Positions 1 through 8,744 of a stretch of DNA of 14,874 nt are shown here, in pieces. A program made the position numbers and the translations under genes. The stretch lies in NCBI GenBank assembly GCA_023428085.1, contig JAEYZK010000093.1, positions 1-14,874 on the forward strand, written 5' to 3'. The stretch comes from Pseudomonadota bacterium. GTDB lineage: Bacteria > Myxococcota > Myxococcia > Myxococcales > Anaeromyxobacteraceae. Each line of letters begins with the position of its first letter. The first letter of the stretch is position 1. The notes beneath the pieces were generated by a model, which was not told the DNA's origin, did not search any database, and was given only the letters and a program-made list of their open reading frames with translations.

Positions 1-1
1 G

Positions 2-40
2 GCGCACCGCTACTACGCGCGCGTGCCCGCGGGCGGCTGA
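2..40 (+). CDS. C-terminal tail of an unidentified protein (5' end outside window)
   Basis: A reading frame enters from the left edge and ends in TGA at 38-40, giving AHRYYARVPAGG. It is too short to assign. The other two plus-strand frames are also open here, so it is a weak call based only on a plausible end about 60 nt before the next start codon. Confidence 0.3.
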   Translation, partial: AHRYYARVPAGG

Positions 41-89
41 CGGCGCGCGGCGCGCTCGCGGAGATCGCGCCGCCCGGCGCGCGCCGCAG

Positions 90-95
90 TACACT
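90..95 (+). promoter_or_regulatory. -10-like hexamer TACACT just before the first membrane-protein gene
   Basis: TACACT lies 8 nt before the ATG at 104 and there is no Shine-Dalgarno sequence. The paralog at 1767 has the same hexamer 7 nt before its ATG. Transcription starting about 7 nt downstream of a -10 box would begin almost at the ATG, so the mRNA may be leaderless. No -35 match is visible. Confidence 0.4.
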
Positions 96-103
96 GGGCG
101 GCG

Positions 104-673
104 ATGGCGCGCGCAGGGTTCTCGCCCCCGCAGCTCTTCGTCTCGTACGGCATGGTGGCCGCCGGCGCGTGGCTCCTCGCGCGCCACCCCGGCACCCGCG
201 CCGTCCTCATCCTCGACTGGATGCGGCTCCTCCTGCTCGCGCTGGCCGTGGCCGTCCCGCTGTACGCCCTCGAGCGGCGCCTCTCGCGCCGGCTCCGCCG
301 CGACGCCGAGGCCTACCCGTACGGCAAGTCCGTGCTCGCGGCCCTCTTCGGCCTGGGCGTCACGCTCGTCGGCGCGGTGAACGGGAGCTTCGCCCGCGCG
401 CCGCCGCGGGTCGTGCGCGTCGCGGTGCGCGGGTGGGAGTCCACGAAGCACGCCGCCGGGCCGCCCGTCCCCCTCCACGCGGACGGCCGCCCCCAGCCGG
501 TCGTGGCCGTCGCGGAGTCGTGGATCGAGCCGGGCGCGACGATCCGCATCGCGATCTCCCCCGAGGCGCAGGAGCAGGCCCGGGGGCCGGGCCCGCACGC
601 CCTCGAGCTGGACGTGGCCCCGGGCTTCCTCGGGGTGGAGTACGTGAAGGCGGTGCGGCTCGTGACGCCCTGA
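104..673 (+). CDS. Three-helix membrane protein of unknown function (paralog 1)
   Basis: This encodes 189 aa of unrecognised family. Three hydrophobic stretches at about residues 10-26, 39-57 and 76-95 look like membrane helices. A basic loop follows the second helix (ERRLSRRLRR). The second half is soluble, includes VRGWE, and ends in a conserved FLGVEYVKAVRLV block. It is a clear paralog of the gene at 1767-2342: by eye over half the residues match across the full length, including FSPxQLF, PGTRAxLILDW, AYPY, SFARxPPRV and FLGVEY. It converges with the sigma-factor gene, with 12 nt between the stops. The ATG at 104 matches the paralog's start (MAR...). I do not assign a function. Confidence 0.8.
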   Translation: MARAGFSPPQLFVSYGMVAAGAWLLARHPGTRAVLILDWMRLLLLALAVAVPLYALERRLSRRLRRDAEAYPYGKSVLAALFGLGVTLVGAVNGSFARAPPRVVRVAVRGWESTKHAAGPPVPLHADGRPQPVVAVAESWIEPGATIRIAISPEAQEQARGPGPHALELDVAPGFLGVEYVKAVRLVTP

Positions 674-685
674 GCCCGCGGGGCG

Positions 686-1576
686 CTACACCCCGAACGT
701 CTCGCGGAACCGCGCGGTCGCCATCACCTCGCGGAGGCGCGCCGCCACCGCGCCGGGCTCGTGGAAGGGGTGCGCCCGGTGGAGCTCGGCGCAGAGGCCG
801 TGGTAGCCCGGGAGGGCGGGCGCGCTGCGGGCGGCCACCTCGTGGACCTGGCGCACGCGGGCGCCGGCGAACTTCAGGTTGGCCGGGTCTACCCAGCCGA
901 CGCGGATGAACGCGCGGGTCTTGCGCGCGCACCGGCAGGGGTTCTCGGGGTTCACCAGGCCGCACCGCTCGTTCATGAAGCCGTGCAGCTCGCGCCGCGC
1001 CCGGGAGAGCCTCTGCCGGAACGCGTCGCGGTCGATCTCGAGCACCTCGGCCGCCACCGCGTCGCTCGCGCCCAGGATCTCGCCCAGCACGTAGACGAGG
1101 CGCTGCGCGCGGTCGAGGCAGAGCAGCATCGCCGCCGTGCACCCGAGCTTCGCCTCCTCGACGAGGAGCTGCACGTCGGCGGGCACGAGCCCCGGATCCG
1201 GGAGCGCGCCGTCCTCCGCCCCGGCGAGGCCGGCCGCGACGCTCTCGAATCCGACGAGCTCCTCGCGCCGCGTCCGGCGCAGGTTGAGGAGGTGGTTCGT
1301 CGCGATCCGGTACAGCCAGATCCGGAAGGGGCTCCGGCCCTCGAAGCGGGCGAGCCCGGTGAGCGCCTTGACCAGGATCTCCTGCGCTGCGTCCTCCGCC
1401 TCCGGCCGCCCGTAGAGCATCCGTGCCGCGAGGTTGTAGAGGAAGCGCTGGTGGCGCAGGACGAGCCCCTCCAGCGCGGCCGCGTCGCCGGCGCGGGCCG
1501 CCTGGACGAGCTCCTGGTCGCGGCGGTCCTCGGCGTCGGCGGCGACGAATGGGTTCACGTCGTGTGTCGGTTCCAT
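686..1576 (-). CDS. ECF-type RNA polymerase sigma factor with a cysteine-containing C-terminal extension
   Basis: This encodes 296 aa. Sigma region 2 lies at about residues 34-105, with a recognisable core (EAEDAAQEILVKAL, FRIWLYRIATNHLLNLRR). Region 4 lies at about 146-200 (LDRAQRLVYVLGEILG, DAFRQRLSRARRELH). The protein should direct RNA polymerase to a specific promoter set. Most ECF factors are about 170-200 aa. Here about 95 extra residues follow region 4, starting with a cysteine cluster (C205, C214, C216 in ERCGLVNPENPCRCARK) that could bind a metal or sense redox state; this is inference. No anti-sigma gene with a recognisable zinc anti-sigma motif is adjacent. Instead the gene is flanked by two paralogous membrane proteins. 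Start ATG at 1576; only a weak GCGGAA lies upstream. Confidence 0.9.
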   Translation of the reverse strand: MEPTHDVNPFVAADAEDRRDQELVQAARAGDAAALEGLVLRHQRFLYNLAARMLYGRPEAEDAAQEILVKALTGLARFEGRSPFRIWLYRIATNHLLNLRRTRREELVGFESVAAGLAGAEDGALPDPGLVPADVQLLVEEAKLGCTAAMLLCLDRAQRLVYVLGEILGASDAVAAEVLEIDRDAFRQRLSRARRELHGFMNERCGLVNPENPCRCARKTRAFIRVGWVDPANLKFAGARVRQVHEVAARSAPALPGYHGLCAELHRAHPFHEPGAVAARLREVMATARFRETFGV

Positions 1577-1753
1577 CGGTTCGTTCCGCAGAGGCGAAGG
1601 GCCCCCGCGCTCCTACCACGGGAGACACGCGCGCGGCGCGACCGTGACGGGAGCGCTGGAGTCCCCGGCCGCCTGCTCGACGCGAGCCGCGCCGGGGGCG
1701 GCGCCGGGTCAGGGCCCGGACGCGCGGACCCGCCGGGCGGCCCGGGCGCGCGG

Positions 1754-1759
1754 TACACT
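1754..1759 (+). promoter_or_regulatory. -10-like hexamer TACACT just before the second membrane-protein gene
   Basis: TACACT ends 7 nt before the ATG at 1767, mirroring the arrangement at 90-95 before the paralog. No Shine-Dalgarno and no -35 match are visible. The conservation of both the hexamer and its spacing between the paralogs is the main support. Confidence 0.4.
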
Positions 1760-1766
1760 CCGCGCG

Positions 1767-2342
1767 ATGGCCCGTGAGACGACGTTCTCCCCTGCGCAGC
1801 TCTTCTCCTCCTGGGCGATCGTCGCGGGGGGCGCGCTGCTCGTGGCCGAGCGCCCGGGGACCCGCGCGCTGCTCATCCTCGACTGGCCGCGGCTGCTCCT
1901 GCTCGCCGGCGCGGGGGGCGCGCTGCTGTTCCTCGCCGAGCGGTGGCTCTCCCGGCGCGTCCGCAAGGAGTCGCGGGCGTACCCGTACCACCTGGCGATC
2001 CTCTTCGGCCTGTTCGGCCTCTGCGTCGCGCTCGCGTCGGCCGTGAACGCGTCGTTCGCGCGCCGGCCGCCGCGGGTGCTCCGCCCCGCGGTGCGCGGCT
2101 GGGAGCGGGCGAAGCCGCCGACCGTCGAGCGGCTGCCAGCGGACCAGGCCCGTGCCCAGGTCCACGAGGTGATCGCGGTCGTGGAGTCGTGGCGCGCCGC
2201 GGACGAGGAGATCCGGATCCCGGTCCCGATGCCCGCGCAGGAGGAGCTGCCGGAGCCGGCGCCGCGCACCCTCGAGGTGATCGCGCCGCCCGGCTTCCTC
2301 GGCGTCGAGTACGTCGAGGCGGTGCGGCTCGTGGAGCCCTGA
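1767..2342 (+). CDS. Three-helix membrane protein of unknown function (paralog 2)
   Basis: This encodes 191 aa and is the paralog of the gene at 104-673, with the same order of elements: FSPAQLF, a first hydrophobic helix (about 11-27), PGTRALLILDW with a second helix (about 37-57), the basic SRRVRKESR loop, a third helix (about 75-96), SFARRPPRV, VRGWE, and the C-terminal FLGVEYVEAVRLV. The ATG at 1767 is preferred over upstream codons because it aligns with the MAR start of the paralog and follows the same TACACT hexamer. The gene is divergent from the sigma factor (190 nt between the starts) and convergent with lon. Function unknown; a membrane-bound regulator of the neighbouring sigma factor is possible but unproven. 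Confidence 0.8.
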   Translation: MARETTFSPAQLFSSWAIVAGGALLVAERPGTRALLILDWPRLLLLAGAGGALLFLAERWLSRRVRKESRAYPYHLAILFGLFGLCVALASAVNASFARRPPRVLRPAVRGWERAKPPTVERLPADQARAQVHEVIAVVESWRAADEEIRIPVPMPAQEELPEPAPRTLEVIAPPGFLGVEYVEAVRLVEP

Positions 2343-2370
2343 CGCGCGGCGCCGCGGGCGCCCGAGACGC

Positions 2371-2407
2371 CGCGAGCCCGCCCCGGTTCCCCGGGCGCGG
2401 GCTCGCG
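2371..2407. terminator. Strong GC hairpin between convergent genes
   Basis: Perfect 11-bp arms CGCGAGCCCGC (2371-2381) and GCGGGCTCGCG (2397-2407) enclose a loop that can add five more pairs (CCCGG/CCGGG around TTCC). It lies between the stop of the second membrane-protein gene (2342) and the stop of lon (2430), so it could terminate either transcript. Neither side carries a T-tract, so intrinsic termination is likely but not certain. Confidence 0.55.
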
Positions 2408-2429
2408 CGCTGACCCCATGGACGGCGCG

Positions 2430-4859
<2,430 letters not shown>

Positions 4860-4957
4860 GGTGCATTCGCTCCTTGAGGAACTCGGGTCGGAACCTACCA
4901 CCTAACACCGGAGCGGACGTCGTTCTTCGGTTCCGGTGAAAAGAGGTCCCGGCCAAG

Positions 4958-4986
4958 ATCATCACGGCCGCCCAGGCGTGCGTAAA
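4958..4986 (-). promoter_or_regulatory. Possible sigma-70 promoter for lon
   Basis: On the minus strand, TTTACG (4981-4986) is followed after 17 nt by GATGAT (4958-4963). Each matches four of six consensus positions, with ideal spacing. It would give a leader of about 90 nt before lon. It lies downstream of a terminator-like hairpin after clpX, which would make a separate lon promoter necessary. I see no CIRCE or HAIR heat-shock operator. Confidence 0.35.
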
Positions 4987-5059
4987 GAGGCCGCCCCGTG
5001 CGGCGGGAGGTCGGGTGACCCACCCGAGGGGCGTGGGTGCGAGCGCGGCGCAAAACGTG

Positions 5060-5093
5060 CCGGCGGCCGCTCCCTCTTCGGGGCGGCCGCCGG
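5060..5093 (-). terminator. Rho-independent-like terminator after clpX
   Basis: Perfect 11-bp arms CCGGCGGCCGC (5060-5070) and GCGGCCGCCGG (5083-5093) enclose a 12-nt loop that can add CCC/GGG pairs. Read on the minus strand it lies 52 nt after the clpX stop and is followed by CACGTTTTG, a short U-run. A smaller six-pair hairpin lies closer to clpX at 5121-5138. Together they probably separate clpX from lon. The rest of the 4860-5144 gap holds further short GC hairpins (4991-5006, 5012-5026) and the possible lon promoter. Confidence 0.6.
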
Positions 5094-5144
5094 GCGAAAT
5101 CCACTGAAAGCGAACGCTGGCTCCCTTCGGAGAGGGAGGGACGC

Positions 5145-6383
5145 TCAGGCGCTCTCCGCTTCCTTCTCCATCACGACGAGCGGCGGCTCGTTCTTCTCCA
5201 CCACGTCCTCGGAGATGACGATCTCGCGGATGTTCCGGCGGCTGGGGACGTCGTACATGATGTCGAGCATCGCGCTCTCGAGGATGGCGCGGAGCCCACG
5301 GGCGCCCGCCCGGTTCTTCATCGCGGCCTTGGCGACCGCCTCCAGCGCGCCGTCGGTGAACTTGAGCGACACGCCGTCCATCTCCATCAGCTTCTTGTAC
5401 TGCTTCACGAGCGCGTTCCGCGGCTTCGTGAGGATGTCGATGAGCGCCTGCTGGTCGAGCTCCTCGAGGCTCGTCACCACGGGGAGCCGGCCGACGAACT
5501 CGGGGATGAGGCCGAACTTGAGCAGGTCGTCCGGCTCCGCCAGCGCGAGCAGCTCGCCGGTGTTCCGCTCCGCGCGCGACTTGGGGTCCGCCCCGAAGCC
5601 GAGGCTGCGGCCGCCCACCCGGCGCTCCACCACCTGCTCGAGCCCGCAGAACGCCCCGCCGCAGATGAAGAGGATGTTCGTGGTGTCGACCTGCAGGAAC
5701 TCCTGCTGGGGGTGCTTGCGGCCGCCCTTGGGCGGCACGTTGGCGACCGTGCCCTCGATGATCTTGAGGAGCGCCTGCTGGACCCCCTCCCCCGAGACGT
5801 CGCGGGTGATGGAGGGGTTCTCGGACTTCCGGGCGATCTTGTCGATCTCGTCGATGTAGACGATCCCCTTCTGCGCCCGCTCGATGTCGTGATCGGCGGC
5901 CTGCAGGAGGTTCACGATGATGTTCTCGACGTCCTCGCCCACGTACCCGGCCTCGGTGAGCGTCGTGGCGTCGGCGATCGTGAACGGGACGTTCAGGATC
6001 TTGGCGAGGGTCTGGGCGAGCAGGGTCTTGCCCGAGCCCGTGGGGCCGAGGAGCAGGATGTTCGACTTCTGCAGCTCGACGTCGTCGATCGAGACCCGGC
6101 TCTCGATCCGCTTGTAGTGGTTGTGGACGGCGACCGCGAGGGTCTTCTTCGCCCGCTCCTGGCCGATGACGTACTCGTCCAGGATGTTCTTGATCTCGAA
6201 CGGGCGCGGGATGCGGAGCTTCTGCTCGCGCTTCTCGTCGCCGGCGATCTCCTCGGCGATGATGTCGTTGCAGAGCCCGATGCACTCGTCGCAGATGTAG
6301 ACCGTCGGCCCGGCGATGAGCTTCTTGACCTCCTTCTGCGACTTTCCGCAGAAGCTGCAGCTGAGGGTCTCGCGCTTCTCCAA
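5145..6383 (-). CDS. clpX: ClpX, ATP-binding unfoldase subunit of ClpXP
   Basis: ClpX recognises tagged substrates, unfolds them with ATP and feeds them into ClpP. The product is 412 aa, close to family length. The N-terminal zinc-binding domain has C9, C12, C31 and C34. Walker A is GPTGSGKT (113-120), the pore loop GYVGED (146-151), Walker B IVYIDEID (174-181), the second pore region RDVSGEGVQQ (194-203) and the RKH loop GGRKHP (220-225). The ClpP-docking loop reads LGF (261-263) rather than the commoner IGF, a conservative change. A sensor-2 GAR lies near residue 370. The start codon is TTG, supported by GGAGG five nt upstream. It follows clpP by 44 nt, and the gap holds a six-pair hairpin (6400-6415). 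Confidence 0.97.
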   Translation of the reverse strand: MEKRETLSCSFCGKSQKEVKKLIAGPTVYICDECIGLCNDIIAEEIAGDEKREQKLRIPRPFEIKNILDEYVIGQERAKKTLAVAVHNHYKRIESRVSIDDVELQKSNILLLGPTGSGKTLLAQTLAKILNVPFTIADATTLTEAGYVGEDVENIIVNLLQAADHDIERAQKGIVYIDEIDKIARKSENPSITRDVSGEGVQQALLKIIEGTVANVPPKGGRKHPQQEFLQVDTTNILFICGGAFCGLEQVVERRVGGRSLGFGADPKSRAERNTGELLALAEPDDLLKFGLIPEFVGRLPVVTSLEELDQQALIDILTKPRNALVKQYKKLMEMDGVSLKFTDGALEAVAKAAMKNRAGARGLRAILESAMLDIMYDVPSRRNIREIVISEDVVEKNEPPLVVMEKEAESA

Positions 6384-6399
6384 GACTTCCTCCCGGGGG

Positions 6400-6415
6400 G
6401 GCCCGAGGGCGGGCC
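6400..6415 (-). other. Intercistronic hairpin between clpP and clpX
   Basis: GGCCCG and CGGGCC pair around a four-base loop, between the clpP stop and the clpX ribosome site. It could mark RNA processing or partial termination between the two genes, but such stems arise easily at this GC content. Confidence 0.3.
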
Positions 6416-6427
6416 GCCTCCCACAGT

Positions 6428-7036
6428 CTACTGCTGCTTCTTCTCCAGCGCCTTCTTGTGCGTGAAGACCTCGTCCACCAGGCCGTACTCCTTCGCCTCA
6501 CCTGGGCCCATGAAGTAGTCACGGTCCGAATCCTTCTCGATCCGCTCGATGGGCTGCTTGGTGTGCCGGGCGAGGATCTCGTTGAGCCGGGACTTGAGGC
6601 GGAGCGCCTCCTTGGCCTGGATCTCGATGTCGGATGCCTGGCCCTGATACCCGCCCGAGAGCTGGTGGATCATGATGCGCGCGTTGGGGAGGGCGTATCG
6701 CTTCCCCTGCGCCCCGGAGGCGAGGAGGACCGCCCCCATGCTGGCCGCCTGGCCGATGCAGATGGTCGAGACCGGCGGCTTCACGTACTGCATGGTGTCG
6801 TAGATCGCGAGGCCGGCGGTGACCGAGCCGCCCGGGCTGTTGATGTAGAGGTTGATGTCCTTGTCCGGGTCCTCGGACTCGAGGAAGAGCATCTGGGCGA
6901 TGATGACGTTCGCGATCTCGTCGTTCACCTCGGAGCCCAGGAAGATGATCCGGTCCTTGAGGAGACGCGAGTAGATGTCGTAGCTCCGCTCGCCGCGGTG
7001 CGTCTGCTCGATGACGTACGGAATCAGGTAGCTCAT
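6428..7036 (-). CDS. clpP: ClpP, proteolytic subunit of the Clp protease
   Basis: ClpP is a serine peptidase forming the tetradecameric chamber that degrades proteins delivered by ClpX. The product is 202 aa. The catalytic triad is visible: S99 in GQAASMGA, H124 in MIHQ, and D173 in DRDYFM. The N-terminal propeptide and axial loop (MSYLIPYVIEQ...RGERSYDIYSRLL) are of usual form. The ATG at 7036 is preceded by GAAGAGGAG, a good ribosome site although close to the ATG. It begins 16 nt after the tig stop and is followed by clpX 44 nt later, so the three genes are almost certainly cotranscribed. Confidence 0.97.
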   Translation of the reverse strand: MSYLIPYVIEQTHRGERSYDIYSRLLKDRIIFLGSEVNDEIANVIIAQMLFLESEDPDKDINLYINSPGGSVTAGLAIYDTMQYVKPPVSTICIGQAASMGAVLLASGAQGKRYALPNARIMIHQLSGGYQGQASDIEIQAKEALRLKSRLNEILARHTKQPIERIEKDSDRDYFMGPGEAKEYGLVDEVFTHKKALEKKQQ

Positions 7037-7052
7037 GGTCTCCTCTTCCCGG

Positions 7053-8345
7053 CTACTCGGGCTGGATGGTGGCCGACGAGGACAGCAGCGCGAGCGCCTT
7101 GTCCTCTCTGATCCGGTTCTTTAGTAGCTCGCGCGTCTCGTTGCTGCGGCTTTGCTGCTGGACCTTCGCAAGGGGCACCCCCATCTCGTCGGAGATGCGC
7201 GCGAGCTCCGCCTGCAGGTCCTCTTCCGTGACCTCGACCTTCTCCGCGTCGGCGATCGCCTCGAGCAGGAGCGCGCCGCGCACCTGGAGGAGCGCCTGCT
7301 CGCGCAGGTCGGCCCGCAGGCGGGCCATGTCCATCTGGAGCTGACGCAGATCGATCCCCTGCCGCGCGAACCGCTCGGCCGTCCCCTCGATCATCTGGTC
7401 GATGGCCCGCTCCACGAGCGACCCCGGGACCTCGAAGTCGTTCTTCGCGAGCGCCGCCTTCACGAGCGCGTCCTTGAGCTGGGACTCCGCCCGCCGCTTC
7501 TCGCGCTTCTCGAGGTCGCTCCGGATGCGCGCCCGGAGCGCGTCCAGCGTCTCGACGCCCTCGATCCCGACCTCCTTCGCGAACGCGTCGTCGAGCGACG
7601 GGATCTTCTGCGTCTTGAGCGCCTTCAGCTTCGCCGTCATCTTCGCGGTCTTCCCGCGGAGCGCCGGATCGCGCGCGTCGGGGCCGAACGCCTCCTCGAA
7701 CTCGACCGCGTCGCCGATCTTCACGCCGGCGAGCCGCTCGAGGTTGCCCTCGTTCACCGGTCCCGGGGCGACCCGCACGGTCACGTCGTCGGCCTTGGCG
7801 CCCGCGAACGGCATCCCGTCCACGGTGCCGTCGTGATCGATGATCGCCCAGTCCCCCGACTGCGCCTCGAACCGCCCCTCGACGGGGACGAGCTCGGCGA
7901 ACGACTGCTGGAGCCGGCTGAGCTCGGCCGACACCATCTCGTCGGTGACCTCGGGCGCCTTTCGCGTGACGGTGAGCCCCCGGTAGTCCTTGGGCTGGAG
8001 CGCCGGCTTCACCTCGACGCGCGCCGTGTAGCGGAGCGGCTTGCCCTCCGCGATCCCCTCCGCGAGCGAGACGCTCGGCGGGGCCACGACCGGGAGGTCC
8101 TCGGTGCGGACCGCCTCCGCGAAGGAGTCGGCGACGATGCGCTCGGCGACGTCGCTCTCGACCTCGGCCCGGAACTGGCGCTCGAGCACCTTGCGCGGCG
8201 CCTTGCCGGGGCGGAAGCCGCGGAGCTTCACCCGGCGGGAGAGGCCCGCGTACGCCCGCTCGAGCTCCTGCGCGACGCGCTCCGGATCGACCTCGATGGT
8301 GACCTTGCGCTCCACGGGGGAGAGCGACTCGACCTGGATCTTCAT
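7053..8345 (-). CDS. tig: Trigger factor, ribosome-associated chaperone
   Basis: Trigger factor binds the ribosome exit tunnel and shields nascent chains; it also has peptidyl-prolyl isomerase activity. The product is 430 aa, normal for the family. The N-terminal ribosome-binding domain carries the signature GFRPGKAP at residues 43-50. A FKBP-type isomerase domain follows at about 150-245 (DWAIIDHDGTVDG...), then the helical SurA-like chaperone domain to the end. The ATG at 8345 has AGGA four nt upstream. It is the first gene of the tig-clpP-clpX run and has a well-formed promoter at 8385-8413. The order tig-clpP-clpX is widely conserved, coupling folding of new chains to their degradation. 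Confidence 0.96.
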   Translation of the reverse strand: MKIQVESLSPVERKVTIEVDPERVAQELERAYAGLSRRVKLRGFRPGKAPRKVLERQFRAEVESDVAERIVADSFAEAVRTEDLPVVAPPSVSLAEGIAEGKPLRYTARVEVKPALQPKDYRGLTVTRKAPEVTDEMVSAELSRLQQSFAELVPVEGRFEAQSGDWAIIDHDGTVDGMPFAGAKADDVTVRVAPGPVNEGNLERLAGVKIGDAVEFEEAFGPDARDPALRGKTAKMTAKLKALKTQKIPSLDDAFAKEVGIEGVETLDALRARIRSDLEKREKRRAESQLKDALVKAALAKNDFEVPGSLVERAIDQMIEGTAERFARQGIDLRQLQMDMARLRADLREQALLQVRGALLLEAIADAEKVEVTEEDLQAELARISDEMGVPLAKVQQQSRSNETRELLKNRIREDKALALLSSSATIQPE

Positions 8346-8384
8346 GTCGTCCTGGACCTTCTTCGTGTGGGGAAAGGGCGGTAA

Positions 8385-8413
8385 GTGCTACGTGCGCAGA
8401 CCCCTCGGGTCAA
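8385..8413 (-). promoter_or_regulatory. Sigma-70 promoter of the tig-clpP-clpX operon
   Basis: On the minus strand TTGACC (8408-8413) is followed after exactly 17 nt by TAGCAC (8385-8390). It lies between the 3' end of tRNA-Leu and the tig start, giving a leader of about 33 nt. The -35 box sits in a short palindrome (GACCC/GGGTC, 8399-8411). Confidence 0.6.
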
Positions 8414-8421
8414 GCGCAGAG

Positions 8422-8503
8422 TGGGCGGGGAGGGGCTCGAACCCTCACGCCTTGCGGCTCTGGATCCTAAGTCCAGCGCGTCTGCCAGTTCCGCCACCCG
8501 CCC
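8422..8503 (-). tRNA. tRNA-Leu (anticodon UAG)
   Basis: The acceptor stem pairs GGGCGGG with CCCGCCC. The D-arm reads GCGGAACTGGCAGACGCGC, typical of leucine tRNAs. The anticodon stem-loop CTGGA-CTTAGGA-TCCAG gives anticodon UAG (8467-8469). A long variable arm (GCC/GGC around GCAA) marks class II, and the T-arm is GAGGG-TTCGAGC-CCCTC. CCA is not encoded. A TATAGA hexamer lies five nt upstream, but no -35 accompanies it. The gene lies apart from the other five tRNAs, downstream of the tig side of the repeat region. Confidence 0.95.
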
Positions 8504-8511
8504 GTCTATCT

Positions 8512-8597
8512 ATACGGGGGGGCCTTCGGCCCCCCCGAACCCCCCGCTCGCTACGGCCCAGGCTAGCCGCCTGGGCCTGCGCTCGCAGCGGGGATCC
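8512..8597 (+). repeat. Structured intergenic repeat, copy A
   Basis: About 86 bp, by eye roughly 80% identical to copy B (9431-9519) in the opposite orientation. It contains a nine-pair hairpin (GGGGGGGCC/GGCCCCCCC), a run GAACCCCCC, a second dyad GGCCCAGGC/GCCTGGGCC, then CTGCGCTCGCAG and GGGATCC. It occupies the gap between tRNA-Leu and the SspB-like gene, which holds no other gene. Confidence 0.75.
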
Positions 8598-8602
8598 GAC
8601 CT

Positions 8603-8643
8603 GCTACGCGCCGCCAAGCCGGCTGGGCCTGCGCGCGCGGCGA
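8603..8643 (+). repeat. Degenerate partial repeat of the distal half of copy A
   Basis: Starting with GCTACG, this stretch repeats the segment at 8550-8591 after 53 bp. Over the last 27 positions (around CTGGGCCTGCGC) 23 match, but the dyad symmetry is lost. It looks like a decayed tandem duplication. Confidence 0.45.
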
Positions 8644-8744
8644 GCTCGTTCCTTCCACCTTCGGGACCCCGCGTTCAGCGGCCCCCGCGCGCTCTGTACC
8701 ACGCCTGGCGACGGGTCGCCTGCGACTGTAGTAAGAACGGGCAC

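Noticed and set aside
360..2165. Long minus-strand open frame crossing the sigma-factor gene and both membrane-protein genes
   Set aside because: It overlaps three better-supported genes and its translation is dominated by R, P, A and G, typical of out-of-frame GC-rich DNA.
4860..5059. CIRCE or HAIR heat-shock operator upstream of lon
   Set aside because: No inverted TTAGCACTC-type element or related palindrome is present on either strand.
8504..8514. TATAGA as a -10 box for tRNA-Leu
   Set aside because: It lies five nt before the mature 5' end and has no -35 match 16-18 nt upstream, where the repeat hairpin sits. It was not listed as a feature.
8385..8744. Upstream extension of the SspB-like gene to 8385
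   Set aside because: The extension would run antisense through tRNA-Leu and the repeat region, and its residues show no conserved pattern. A start near 8745 is more reasonable.
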